DNA from: Tetradesmus obliquus
Lineage: Eukaryota; Chlorophyta; Chlorophyceae; Sphaeropleales; Scenedesmaceae
Direction: 5' to 3'
DNA length: 64,000 nt
NCBI GenBank assembly: GCA_030272155.1
Contig: CP126193.1
Location: 4,526,001-4,590,000, forward strand
The first letter of the stretch is position 1. The number at the start of each line of letters is the position of its first letter. The position numbers and the translations under genes were made by a program. This document shows positions 22,482 through 39,900 of the stretch, one piece after another. Below the pieces are notes generated by a model, which worked only from the letters and a program-made list of their open reading frames with translations, searched no databases and was not told the DNA's origin.

Positions 22482-24800
22482 TCACTCATAAGCTGCAGTC
22501 GTGCCGTACACCTCCGCCATGTGCTTCTGCCGCCGCATGGCATCCACCTTGAGCTTCAGCGCATGCAGCAGCCCCTCATGCATTGCCGCATCACCCTCCA
22601 GCGCCAGCAGCGCGCCAGCCACAGCCTCCAGCGTGCACACCCTGCCATTGGCTGCTGCATTGCCCTGGTACTTGCGCAGCGGCCTGAATAATGAGGCAGG
22701 CTGGCCCTGGAAGTGCTGGTGGTGGTGCTTGGCGCTGATGCCAAGCGTGCTGCTGTTGCTGGCGCTGCCGCTGGCGCCTATTGATCGGCCATCGGCGCTG
22801 CTGCTCCTGCTGCTAGGGCTGCTGCTACTGCTGCTGGCTGCAGCATCTGCTGCAGTTGCGTGCTGGGCATCTCGCCCTCTGCTGTCTACAGTGGGAACAG
22901 GGCAAGGTTCCCTCTCAGCAGCTGCATCCTGCTGCTGCTGCGGCTGGTGCTGCTGCCCCGGGTGCTCCAGCTGCACCTGCTGCTGCGGCTGCTCTGGTTG
23001 CCCCTGCTGCTGGTGTTGCTGCTGCCCCTGCTGCTGCTGTTCCTCCCACTGCTGCTGCCGCTGCCGCGCTGCGTCAGGCAGCGCCAGGTGTGGAGGCACC
23101 CGCAGCATCAGCAGGCCTGGCGGGAACCTGCTCTTCATCTTGCGCGCACAGTCCCATGTGCCGTCAAGCGCAATGAGTGCAATGCGCGTGCCCCGCTGCT
23201 GTGACAGCTCCAGCAGCTGCTGCGGCTCTAGTGCATCCTCGCCCGGCCACTGTGTACAGCACGGACAGTTGGTGTGGGCGCAGCAAGGAGTTGAGAGACC
23301 GTGCCGGAAAAGCATCCAGCGAACAGACACGCCTGCACCCAACGCTGCAGCCCTGCTGTGCAGCACCACCAGTCAAACATGTATGCTGCTGTCGCGCCAC
23401 ACAGCATTGCATTCCACTGCTGCAGCTGGCGCATGACAGCAGCAGCAGCAGCAGGAGCGCAGCACATGGCACAGCATCCGCCCCTGCCCATCGCTGCATA
23501 GCTATGTAAGACCTGAACCAGACAGCTGCAAACCGAGTGTTGTAGCCTAATCCGATTCCACATGTGAGTCACATGTGCAGTCTGGGCCTCGCCTCACCAG
23601 CATGGCGCAGCAACCTGCGCTCTTGAGCAATGCATGACACCGCACCCCATCACCATCCCACCCACTTCATACGTGTCTACACCTGCAGATGGCAGATGCA
23701 ACAACCGCACGGCAATCTACAGAGCTAGCTGCACAGCAGCAGCTCCGCCGCCTCACCAGCATAGCGCACGTGTAGGCTGGGTCCTCCAGCAGCGCCTGCA
23801 GCTGCGCATCATGCTCCTTGTGGCCCCGCATCAGCATGGCAGCACCAGCCAGCGACGCGGCAGCCAGGCAGCCAGTGTTGGAGCCTGCAGGCGGCACCAT
23901 GGGCCATGCAGGATGGGCAGCAAGCTTAGGCATCAGCCAGGATGAGTCAGCACCAAAGAGCTGAAATATACAGCTGGTTCAGCAACTGGTAGGCGGAAGC
24001 TCGCAGCTTGCCTGCTGCTGGTGACGACACAGCGCATGGACTGACTGCTGTGCTTTCCCGAGTGCGGCTGGTGCCTGGTGCTTTGCTTTCCCTGCTAGCA
24101 CCATGAAGGAGGCCTTACATCAATTGGAAATGGATGCTGCACTGCTTGGAGCAGGTGCTGATGGGTGTGTCAGCAATGCTGTCACGCATCACAGCGCGCT
24201 GATAATCTCACTGCTGTTTACAGCACCATAGGGCGCTTATGTCAATACTGCTGTTGACAGCGCAACCGCGAGCTGCGCCCACCTTTGCCCCACTCGTCTG
24301 GGTGCATGCTGACCACTAGCTTGGTGCATGGCGTGACTTTGGCCACCCGCCCACACACGCAGTTGCCCGGCAGCAGGAAGCACTGCAGGACAAGCGCAAG
24401 GGAGCAGCTGCAGCTAGTCAGTGCAAGCGGCAGCAGTGGCTTGGCACCGTGTTGATTGCGCTATGAAAGATGCTGGTACCTGAACAAACAGTGTGTGCTA
24501 CCGCTGGCTGTGTCAACTACACTGCTACTACCGCCTACTGCTTCTGCTGCTGTAGCGCACCTGCCGGCACTGGAAAGGCAGCTTGCCGTTGCGCAGCAGG
24601 TATGCACAGCGCGCATAGCCCTTGTCTTCGCCAGGCACATCAGGCCGTGCCAGGTATGCTAGCAGCTCATCTTTCTGCCGCAACCGCTCCTTGCGGTTGG
24701 CTATATACTCTTCTACGCTGCTGATGCCTCTCTCTGACAGCTGCAGGCCGCTGAGGCCGCTGTGGTCCCAGTCCTGCTGCAGGCAGCGGGTGTGCTTCAT
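22482..24800 (-). CDS. DTW-domain tRNA-uridine aminocarboxypropyltransferase
   Basis: DTW/TapT-type enzymes transfer an aminocarboxypropyl group from S-adenosylmethionine to tRNA uridine (acp3U). Four exons join in phase: 24800..24561, 24382..24283, 23884..23757 and 23249..22482, giving 411 aa. In order I see a zinc-type FQCRQCFLLPGNCVCGRV (about residues 76-93), MHPDEWGKGSNTGCLAAA, CAMLWPGEDAL, the signature IALDGTWDCARKM, and the closing SLFRPLRKYQ followed by RVCTLEAVAGALLALEG. Between the last two is a roughly 120-residue Gln- then Ser-rich insertion absent from bacterial relatives. The ATG at 24800 directly follows a possible acceptor (TTGCAG), so an extra 5' exon with a targeting signal is possible. 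A decayed, transposon-split copy lies at 16653..19662. The gene is divergent from the FAD oxidoreductase gene. Confidence 0.85.
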
Positions 24801-25360
24801 TCCTGCAAGACGCGGCTGCAACAGCTGCGTCTGGCTGTGGAGTGCAGCGCGTGCAGCAGGCTTTGCTCACTGCTGCTGCTCCTGCTGCTGCTGCTGCTCC
24901 TGCTGGTTTAAGTCGTTACAAACTCCTGTGTAACATCATTAGAAGCTCATTCTGAGACTAATGGTGCGTGCTTGGGGGCAGTTTTGCTATAGTTGCCACA
25001 CAGCCCTGTCAGAAGTTGGCAGCCTCAACAACCTGATACACGTGTGAACAGCGCATATGTGGAGATAGACAACACAATAACATAGTAGTACAGCGACATC
25101 CAACATGGGCAGCACCTCAAACCAACGTATATGTCAGTGTGGTTCTAATGATGTATCTTATGTGTGTCTGCTGCTCAGTAATGCTGTCAAACCGCTCTAC
25201 GAGCAGGAAGCAGGGTGATCGCATCAACACCTTGAATGTGTGTTATTTAAGGCGATTGAGTGCGTCCGGGTCGGCTTTGACAGACAGTTTTGAGAGGGTC
25301 CTGCGTGTGTGTCCGAGTGTGTTCGCACTACAGCCGCAGTGTCAGCAACCCCTCGTTGCT
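24801..25360. promoter_or_regulatory. Intergenic region between divergent DTW and FAD-oxidoreductase genes
   Basis: 560 bp between two head-to-head start codons. It must hold both promoters unless the DTW gene has another 5' exon. No specific box is recognised. Confidence 0.4.
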
Positions 25361-26209
25361 ATGCAGTTTCAGTGTCACAGAAGAGCGTGCTTGAATGGTC
25401 ATGGGCGCCATGCAGCCACGAAACTCCGACACAGACAGTCACCACAAGTGAGTCCACACACCTGAGCACACACAGAACTCCCGCCCCTGTGCTGAGACAT
25501 AGCGCCCACATTCGCCTGAATAGCTTTATATGATAATCCATAAACCTGAACTTGGGCTCTGCTCTCGGATCAGAGGCTCACCAGCACTTGCCAGCAAACC
25601 TACCCACACAACCCACACCCCTGGTGCAAGCATACCAAGATGTCCCAACACCTGTACTGCTGCTGCAGCAGCTGTGCAGGGCCAATGCAGCAGGCAGCAC
25701 TGCCAGGTCAGATGGCCTGGTGGTGGCAGAGCCCAACCTGACGCGCATCATGTTTGAAGCAGTGGATGCGCGTGCAGCAGCTGGCCAGGCCCAGGCGGGT
25801 GGTGCAGGGGGCCGCACCACCTACCAGGCACTACTGGCAGCTGACCAGGCATGGAGCAACCTGAGGAATATGGAGGTGAGCAGGGTGGCTGGATACATAA
25901 GTGTCAGTGATGCTAGCAACAGCAGTGTGCGCACCTGAGGCAACAGTCATGCAGCCTGCCTGAGGTGCCCTGCACAGATCGGACATAGCTGGAAGCAGAG
26001 CTAGGGAGCAGTAAATCTGCCATCTGCAGCTGTTGTGACCGCTACTTGAGCAGGGATCAGGATGCTCTTCAGCAGATGGGCGATTGAATTCTGACTCTGT
26101 TGGACATCTGCTTGCAGACTGGAGCTGCTGCAGGCCCAGCACCTCAGTTTGTGAAGACACTGCCCGGCAAGTCGGTCAAATCTTCCAGCAGCAGCGGCAG
26201 CACCAGCAG

Positions 26210-26276
<67 letters not shown>

Positions 26277-29200
26277 TGCATGTATGACGTGGTGGTGGCT
26301 GGCGGCACGCTGGGAGTGTTCATGGCCACTGCCCTGGCGCTAAAAGGCTGGCGGGTGGCTGTGGTGGAGCGGGGAAAGCTGCAGGGACGCACACAGGTGG
26401 GCAGGCAGGGGACATGCAACAAGCAGTGCTGTTTGGACAGATCATCAGGTGCTGCAGCAGTCTGAGGCAACTGTCAGCGCCCGCAGCAAGCGTGACTGTT
26501 CATGGTCAGTGAGTTTGCTGTCAGCAGGTCCATCCGCGCGCCACACAGTGTTGGGTGAGCAGCAGCCGCAGCAGCAGCAGCCGCAGCAGCAGCTGCCGCC
26601 GCAGCAGCAGCACTTGTGCACACAGGTCTGCAGCAGGGGGCTGTGAGCTGTGCAGGCAGCTCGAGCAAGTAGATACAGAGCACCGCTGTGACAGCAAGCT
26701 GTTGTATGTGTGGTGTGTGTGCAGGAGTGGAACATCAGCAGGAAGGAGCTGCAGGAGCTGGAGGAGGTGAGCCGCTACAGCCAGCTTGTTTGTTTTTCAG
26801 CAACAGCTGTCGGCTGTTGGTGCATGCATTGTGTCCTTTCAGCAACAGCTGACCGCTGTCAGGACACGCAGCCGTCCACCTCATCACAATGATGCCAACA
26901 TCAGCCCCATGCGAGCAAGCTGCGGCCTGTAGCATGGTCACTGGCTGGCAGGCGGTGCAGCTTGCCACCACGAGTGTGGCGGTCTAGCGCGAAAGGCACG
27001 CTTGTGTCCTGCAAGCATCATTTGCGTGGTGTGTTTGCACCCCTTGCAGCTGCCCTGCTGATGCCTGCACGCGCGAATGCAGCACGCTGCTGCTGCATTG
27101 ACCCTTGCCTGGGTATCTCTGCCGGCTAGCTCTGTGCAGTACTCCTGTTGAGCGTGTCTCCTGCTGGCTGACTGCTGCTGCTGCTGCAGCTCGGCCTGCT
27201 GACTGCTGCTGAGGCGGAGTCGTGCATTGCGCTGGAGTTCAACCCAGTGAGGGTGGGCTTCCACGGCGGAGCAGGTGCGCGCAGCAGGCAGCAGCAGCAA
27301 CAGCTGGTCAAATGCAGGCAATGTGAGCAAAAGACCACAGTAAGGGTTGTGCTGTTGGTCCAGAGGCCAGATGCTGCAACACCATGTACTGATCATTGTG
27401 ACTGTGTGCGGCAAGCAGCAGATGGGTCCAGGCGATTGGCATCAGCGCAGCAATGGTTGCACTGCTCGCTGGTGTGCTGCTGCACATGCACATACAAGGG
27501 TGTATGATGAAGAAAGAGCTGGTTAAAAATCGTGGCCCTCCTGGTGTCTGTCCTTCTGCAGATGTGTGGACGCGTGACGTGCTCAACCTGGGTGTGAAGC
27601 CTGACATGCTGGTGTCACTGATGCGGCAGAAGCTGGAGGCTGCAGGCGGCAAGGTGTACGAGGAGGTGCAGCTGGTGGGTGCTACTGCTGCTGCTGCTGC
27701 GCCTGCATGCATCTTGTGTGGGCGACAGCTGGCATGCAACGGCATGCCGTGCTAACATCAAAGGTCACATCAAGTCCGCGTGATAGCAGCTGCGGCTTTT
27801 GTCTGGCAGGGTGCAGTGTCACTGCCCAGGTTTAGCACCGACTCAACGCCGCTCGTTATGTTGCTGCAGGGAGGAGTGGAGGTGCTGTCAGATGGCGTCA
27901 GCCTAGTTGTGACAAGCCAGACAGTGCCTGGCGGAGCAGCAGCAGCTGCTGGTGACGCGCAGTCCAGCGGGACACGGGTGCAGTACGCCAGCAGCATCAC
28001 CACACGGCTGCTGCTGGACTGCATGGGCCATGCCAGCCCAGTGGTGCGGCAGCTGAGGTGGGTGCTGACAGCATGAACTTTGCAACAAGGCAGGAGGGCC
28101 AATGATTGCAACTGGGGTGCCTGATCTAGTGAAATTAGTTGAGTGCAGTGAGGAAGGTGCATGGTTTTTGTTTTCCTGATGGAAAGCGTGTGGCTAGACA
28201 AGCAGCAGTTGTTACTGACGTTGCCACGTTGTCAGCAGCATTGCAGCACCACTGCCTGGTTGCTATCTTATGTGGCTGTCTGTTCTGTTGTACTGTCGTA
28301 CTGCTGACCCTCTGCAGGTGGGGCAAGAAGCCTGACGGGGTGTGCCTGGTGGTGGGCGGCTGTGCGCGCGGCTTTGATCCAGCAGCCAACAGCACAGCAG
28401 ACATCATCTACACCAACAACGACATGCAGCGGCCAGGCACAGCAGCAGCATCCAGCAGCAGCAGCAATAGCACAGGGCAGTTGCAGTACTTTTGGGAGGC
28501 GTTCCCTGCTGCTGACGGCTTCCTTGGGCAGCCGCGCGGTGGGCAGCAGCAGAGCACCAAGTCGGGCGAGTGGAAGAGCGATGCGCGCACCACTTACATG
28601 TTCAGCTACATGGACGCACAGGTAGGCTGCAAGTGCGCCGCAACAAGCGGCAGCATGCGTTTCGCTCAGCAATCGTTGTTTCTTGATGGCTGTGTGGCAG
28701 GCCATCTCATTCTAATTGGCAAAAATTCTGATGTCTGCTGATAATGATCCATACCAGCGTGCCTTGCATCACTAATTTGAACTGAGCTGCTTCTGGTCAG
28801 TATCCGGGATAAACGTTTAGTTGTGTTGGGATAAAGCTGTTCATTTTGCAGCAAACCATGCCACCCAGCCACTCAGCACCACCGAACCTCATCTCTGGTC
28901 TGCCTGCAGTCTGTGTACATACTTTTCACAACAACCGTCCCCATTCCTGTGTGTTGCTATCTGCAGCCGTGGCGGCCCAGCCTGCAGGCGCTGTTTGAGG
29001 ACTACTGGCGGCTCATGCCGCAGTACCAGCAGCTGCCGGGCGGCCTGCAGCAGCTGCAGTTCCAGCGGCTGCTGTTTGGCTTCTTCCCCACCTACAAGGA
29101 CTCCCCGCTGCCACCTGGCTTTGACAGGTGCAGTGGGGTGGAGCAGATGTTGGGGAAGCACATGCCTGCTGTTGCTGCAGCACGCCTTCCTCAATGTGCT

Positions 29201-30749
29201 GAACACAGCAGCTGCTTGCAGTGTGCATTGCAGGAAAGAGAGTGCTTGACGCGCAGGCGTCGCCCTCGTCGCATCCGTGTGCCGGCACTGCCAGTACACA
29301 CCATGCCTCCCCTTTCACCCACAAAAACCAACAATACTTGACCTGCTGCTGCCTGTGTATGCACTGTGTCTGATTCTCTCAACCTCTGCAGGATCCTGCA
29401 GATCGGAGACGCCAGCGGCATCCAATCACCGCTATCCTTCGGAGGCTTCGGCGCACTGACGCGCCACCTGCGGCGGCTCAGCAGCGCGCTGCATGACGCG
29501 CTGCAGGCTGATGCGTTGGCGGCTGGCGAGCTGGCACAGGTCAACCCCTACAACCCGGGGCTGAGCTCAGCGTGGATGCTGCAGCGCGCGATGATCGGCA
29601 GCCGCAGCGCGGATGGCAGGGCGCCGCCGGCAGACCTCATCAACAAGTGAGATTGTTAGGGACTAAGCATAAGAATGCTTGTAGCATCAGGTTTCAAGCA
29701 TATACAGATTGATAATTGAGTGCGTGATACTCACATTGTTACACAGCTTGTTAGGAGTGTGACTGCAGTGCATGACAGAGCCGCTGTGTCTGTGGGGCAG
29801 CCAGCAGGGCTGCCGACAAAACAAACGATGCAGCACGTGTCTGCAATGTGAGCCGCTGCTGTAGCTGGGCCAGCAGTGTGCACCAGTGCTTGTGCCAGAG
29901 CTTTGCAGCATAGAAGCCACTAGCACGTCAGCGCCTGTCCTTCACTTCCTCCGCTGCTGCTGCTGCCGCCGCCGCCGCTGGGGTGCCCGCCTTGCAGGAT
30001 GCTTGCAGGAAACTTTGCCGCTATGACGGGCATGGGTGACGAGGTGCTCAAGCCTTTCCTGCAGGACGTGATCCAGTTCAGCCCGCTCATGCGCACCATG
30101 GCCGCGCAGGTGGTGCAGGACCCAGGCTTTGTGCCGCAGCTGATGATGCACGTGGTGAGGCTGGGTGGCTGTTGACTTATCAGTCAACAACCTGTAACTA
30201 TAACTAATAATAGTGGGGTCATTGTCCTTTTATTATCTCAACCATAACTATCTACCTATATGTCCTTCAACTATAACTAATAATAACTTGTAAGTAAACA
30301 ATTTATAAGTTATAATTAGCAGCTGTTGAAACTAGTGGTGCATGGCCGAACGCTCCAGGGGCATGTCGGCTGAGCTGAGCGCAGCTCGCAGCAGCTGTGC
30401 CTGTGTCGTCAGCGGATGTTTGGGGCACTGCACGATGCACTGTGGGCAAAATGTGGCTCAGCATGGCGTGGTGTTGGTTTCGTCTGATGATGCACGTGGT
30501 GAGGCTGGCTGGACCACTGCCTTGCCTCTGAGAGAGACAGAGCGGCTGTGCACCAGATACAGTTGCTGTGCACAGGCCAGTCAGTCATATCCAGATGCAC
30601 CCAGCACTAGTGCTGCTGCTGCCGTTTGACGTCGCAGAGTACACACGTTGCGCAATGCAGCTGTGATCCGAGCACAGCCGTTGGTTCGCTTGTTTTTCGC
30701 TGCCTGTCGCTTGAACCGGATGCCACCTCACCTACCAATGCGCCCCCGC

Positions 30750-30796
<47 letters not shown>

Positions 30797-30993
30797 AACA
30801 GGGCCCCGTAGCGCTGGCTGACTGGATGCTGCATGTCGGCGCGCTGGGCGCCTTCACTGCGCTCAACAAGGCAGCAGCGCCGCCCCTCAAGCTGCTGGCG
30901 GGCAGCAGCGCACTGCCTGCCAAGGCCGGCTACAGCCTGCGGCGGGCGCTGGAGGCATGGGAGTTTGGCAGCGGCTCGGACTACAAGCTGTGA
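25361..30993 (+). CDS. Plastid FAD-dependent oxidoreductase (lycopene-cyclase/GG-reductase-like fold)
   Basis: Twelve exons join in phase: 25361..25447, 25585..25875, 26118..26396, 26725..26766, 27190..27274, 27562..27674, 27870..28057, 28318..28621, 28967..29127, 29392..29646, 29998..30154 and 30802..30993, giving 717 aa. Exon 1 is a basic transit peptide (MQFQCHRRACLNGHGRHAAT). Near residues 180-215 is a Rossmann FAD motif, MYDVVVAGGTLGVFMATALA, then VAVVERG. ALEFNPVRVGFHGG, a DCMGHASP-type segment and a second FAD-contact LQIGDASGIQSPLSFGGFGA follow, as in squalene-monooxygenase/lycopene-cyclase-type flavoproteins. A roughly 20-Ser tract precedes the FAD domain. The substrate is unknown. 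An extra small exon between exons 6 and 7 cannot be excluded. A TGTAA signal lies at 31155..31159. Confidence 0.82.
26213..26275 (+). repeat. (CAG)21 tract read as poly-Ser in an exon
   Basis: Twenty-one perfect units within exon 3 of the FAD oxidoreductase. In the coding frame they read AGC (Ser), between transit region and FAD domain. Confidence 0.9.
30180..30325. other. AT-rich island inside intron 11 of the FAD gene
   Basis: Abruptly AT-rich sequence in an otherwise GC-leaning locus, with the phrase AACTATAACTAATAATA occurring twice (around 30190 and 30270). It lies between the two copies of the duplicated exon-11 donor. It could be organellar DNA or a small mobile remnant. Confidence 0.6.
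30484..30508 (+). repeat. Duplicate of exon 11 end plus donor site
   Basis: 25 bp identical to 30140..30164, which spans the last 15 bases of exon 11 and its GTGAGG donor. The copy sits in intron 11. Confidence 0.9.
30751..30795 (+). repeat. (CTG)15 tract next to a 3' splice site
   Basis: Perfect CTG run ending 6 bp before the acceptor of exon 12 of the FAD gene, in the place of the polypyrimidine tract. Confidence 0.92.
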
Positions 30994-31703
30994 GCAGCGA
31001 CTGTGAGATGCCTCTGTAGCCTTTACAAGTGGTGGATGTAGCATCCCAGACGTATTATTCAGCTTGATATGATGGGGGGGCAGGGGCACAACGATTGTTG
31101 TACGGTTGCGCAGCGTTGCTGTGCGTGCATAGCTGTCTGTTTCAGGGACAGACTTGTAACCATGGTAGTTGTCAAGCGGCGCGCTAGACCTGGGCTACGG
31201 CTCTGTAACCCGCTACAGTCGTTTTTTTACCGACAGCCATACTGATATTACGCATTGTTCTGCCATGAATGGCTCTGTTGACAGAATCTGGCAGTGCACG
31301 TGCATGTGGATCCCTGTTTAGGTATCTTCTGTGGGCTACCGATAACAGGTGTGTGCAGTGATCGTCATGTAGCAATCGAATTGGCGTGTATGCGGTGTTG
31401 ACTGCCGTTGATCGAATTGTTTAGGCAGTTGTCCACCACCTCCCAATGTTTCGAGGGTCTGTCAAAACCCTTGACTGGCAAGACACAGGGATCGGCATTT
31501 CGAGTGCTTGAGCAAGACAACGTGTGCGTGACATCCTTTTTAATGTTACATGTGTAAGTTTTGTGGCTTTACAACTCGGACAGCGTGAGCGGAGAGCCAA
31601 AGCAAGCACCATGGAACACCCCCCGCTCACGAGCGCAGCAGTCGCACCAAGGCCACACAGCGGTGCGAGATAGCTGAATCTATGCAAGTTAGTTCCGTCA
31701 ACC

Positions 31704-36617
<4,914 letters not shown>

Positions 36618-36953
36618 CGTGCAGATGTAAAAGGATGAGTTTATACGAATCATACTTCAACGAATTCATGCGATATGTAGCTTGGCCGGCGTGGCCTCTG
36701 TTTTGTCTGGCGGCCTCTCTTGTTTCTCTTTACCGTGTGCCGCCCAAGTTCTGCAAGGTCAACTGTCAGCAGCCTCATAGAACACCTTGTTCTGTGAAGC
36801 CACATGTGTACAGTTACAAGTGTACACAAGGCAAAATGGCCATGCCTCGCCAGCAGCAATGACAACTGGCAAACCTTAAACCCAGATCAGCTCAAACCGC
36901 GAACAACACTTTGCCAATGCAATTGGCCCTTGGCACAGCCAAACAAACGCTGT
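36618..36953. other. Tail-to-tail spacer between sirtuin and HIBCH genes
   Basis: 336 bp between two converging stop codons. It contains TGTAA at 36626..36630 for the sirtuin and TTACA at 36814..36818 (TGTAA on the minus strand) for HIBCH. Confidence 0.5.
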
Positions 36954-39900
36954 TTACAGCTTAGATGCTGCCGCTGGCAGCCGTGGAGGCCCTGTCAGCG
37001 CGTCATGTAGGGCGATGACGTCCTGCTGGCTCCGGGGCCTGAAAAACCGCTGCACCAAGTCATCAGGCACCTGCACGCAGCACAGCAGCACAAAAAGCGG
37101 CAGCAGTACAACAGCACACAGTCAGTGGTACAAAATCTTTGCATCCAGAGCTTCCTACGTGCAGGCTGTGTAAGCCTGCACTGCATAGGGGCCTAGCTGT
37201 GCTGCACGTTTCATGCTGGCCTGCGCTTTGCAGATCGGCCCACTGGCTCAGCGCTGTGAAGCTCCTCCGCATGCACCGCTGCCAGCTCTTTATGAACAGC
37301 AACACAGTCACCAAGCATAGACTACGGACCTGCACCAGCAATCCCTGCCCCAACTACCGACCATTCACCATACACAAGGTCCTGTTTCGCACCGCTGTAT
37401 GACCAGCGCCACAACCCGCGCGCACCTGCTCAGAGCTGGCATGCTTCCAGCATGGCTTGTCATCCTTGTCAACGAGCCGCGCCCGCACTCCCTCAGCAAA
37501 GTCGCCATCGCCAGCCGTGAAGTGGCCGCACAGCACGCCATCCAGCTGCAGGCAGTCCACTGCGCTCAAGGAGGCCGCCCTGCTGCGCCTGTAGTAGGCC
37601 AGGGTCACTGCTGCCGATAGTGGGGAGCCCCTGGAACAACAGCAGATGCAGGGGACAACAGGCAGGCAGGCAGGCAGGCAAGTAGGTACTCGATGAACTG
37701 TGGTCACATGGCCTCGTAAGCAGGTTGAGTGCCTTGCGTGTGCTGCGCCTGTAGTAGGCCAGGCTGAGTGCTTCGGACAGGGGCGAGCCCCTGGGGAGGG
37801 GGACAGCAGGAAGGAGGGAGGCGGATGAAGGGGACAGCAAGCAGGCAGGCAGGCAGGCCATTTGCGTCTCTGCTCCTGCCGACATATGTATTACTCTTGT
37901 TGCCCCGTGTCGATGCACGTATTCATATACATTACTGGAGCTATGGGCAAGTGGATAGTTGGCATCATATGTGTGGCTTGAATGCCTTGCGAGTGCTGCG
38001 GCACGCGTGGCGTGGTGCTGTGGCATATGGGGGGGGAGGGGGGGGGGGGGGGGGGCTGCGCGCCCAGGCTGCATGCTGGCGAGCGAGACAGCAGGCCTAT
38101 CGAAATAAAGCAGCAAGCCAAGGGGTGGAGACGCCTGCTGTTCATGGCTAAACTGGCCAGCAGCTGTTGTCATCTGTCGTGGCTCATTTGCCAACCCTAA
38201 ACACACACTTCAAAAATGCCTCGTGGCTCACCTCTGCAGCTGCTGCAGTGCCTCCTTACACCACTGCAGCTCTGCTGTCTCTGTCTGCAGTGCAGCCACA
38301 ATCTGCGCCACTGATGCCTTCCCAAAGCACCTGTTGATGATTGGCAGCTTGGCAAACAGCTGGTCTGCTGCTTGCTGCTGCTGCTGCTGCTGCTGCTGTG
38401 CTGTTCCCCCGGCGTTCTGCTCCGCTGCTGCTGCTGCCTCGATGTCTGTTAGGATGTTATTAACGTGTGCCAGGTCAGACGCTGCTGGGCCTGCCTGCTG
38501 CAGCTGCTGCTTGACTTGGTGCAGGTGGCTTGACGGGATGAAGTGTGTGGCTAGCCCTGCCTGCTTCACTGCAATGCCTGCAACTCACAGCAGCAGCGGC
38601 AGCAGCAGAGGCATAGACAGTGAGTACAACCCATGTACTATCCGGCCTCTGCTGTCCCTTGTTCCCTGCTGCCTCCCATCCCCTGATAGCACCTGTCCCT
38701 TGCTGCAACCAGTCCCCTGCTGCCAACCGTGATCCGCTGCCAACCATACCCTGCTGCCAACCGTACCCTGCTTTCACCCATACCCTGCTGCCAACCGTAC
38801 CCTGCTGCCATCCGTTGCTTGCCGTCACCCACCTGCTGTCCCCTGGCCTCTCTGCTGTCACCCAAGCCACTGCTCGCTGGCCTACCAGCCTGCCCTTATC
38901 TTGCTGTCACCCGTTTCCGCCAAACCAAACCACACATGCCTCCGCTGCCCCTGTCCCCTGCTGCATAAGCCTACAACCATTACCCTGCCCCACTGTCACA
39001 CCTGTGAGGCGTGCGCCAGTCAGCGCCAGGTATGCGCCCAGCTCCCCGGGCAGGTGTGGCAGCAGCGCCATCATGCCCACGTCAGGAAATAGCCCGATGG
39101 CACACTCCGGCATTGCAAACAGCGTCCTGCAGCAGCACAAGGTGCATGGTGCAATCAGTCAACAAGTGTTGACTTAAGCTTGCCTGCTGCTTTGAAGCAG
39201 CCAGCCAGTTGCTATGCACAACGTTGCGTCCTCTGCATTGAGGCTACAAGCACAGTGCTGCAATGCAGCGAACCTCCTCATCAGCAGAACCGAAACAGCA
39301 GAAGCCACTGCAGTCTGCACGGTCTGTTCCTCATGGACAGCGACTGCCTTCAACGCGGCCAGGACAGAAAACCCGACATGCACTCCTCATGTTGGGGCCA
39401 AGCATCAGCTGTACTACCGTAAAAGCACAGCAGCACCCCACCACATACTGCCACCAGCAAGCACAAACATCACCACTGTTTCTGTCACACCCAGCACGCT
39501 CACCCACCGCTCAGTGGCCACTCGGAAGTGCTCATGCATGGACACGCCAGCAAGTGCCATCTGAGCAAACAGGGCAGCACACCGCCATACACTGCTACCA
39601 GCCAATCGTTTGACCAGCACTATCTACTAACTCTGCCCGCTCACCGCTCAGTGGCCACTCGGAAGTGCCCATGCATGGACACACCCGCACCGCCCCCCAT
39701 GGTGATGCCATCCAGCAAGCTGATGTGTGGCAGCGCCAGCTGGCTGATGGCAGCATCTGTTACATACTCAGCCTGGAAGAAGGCCATGGCGGCCTGCTGC
39801 TGCCCCGCCATCACCTGCTGCGCTACTGTCTTGACGTCGCCGCCAGCACAGAAGGCCTGACCAGGGCAGGACACACAAGGAGTGATTGTTCAGCAAGTTG

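Noticed and set aside
22501..23436. 311-codon plus-strand ORF, Cys/Leu-rich
   Set aside because: It is antisense to the last DTW exon. Its length comes from the CAG/CTG-rich Gln/Ser insertion, which is open in several frames.
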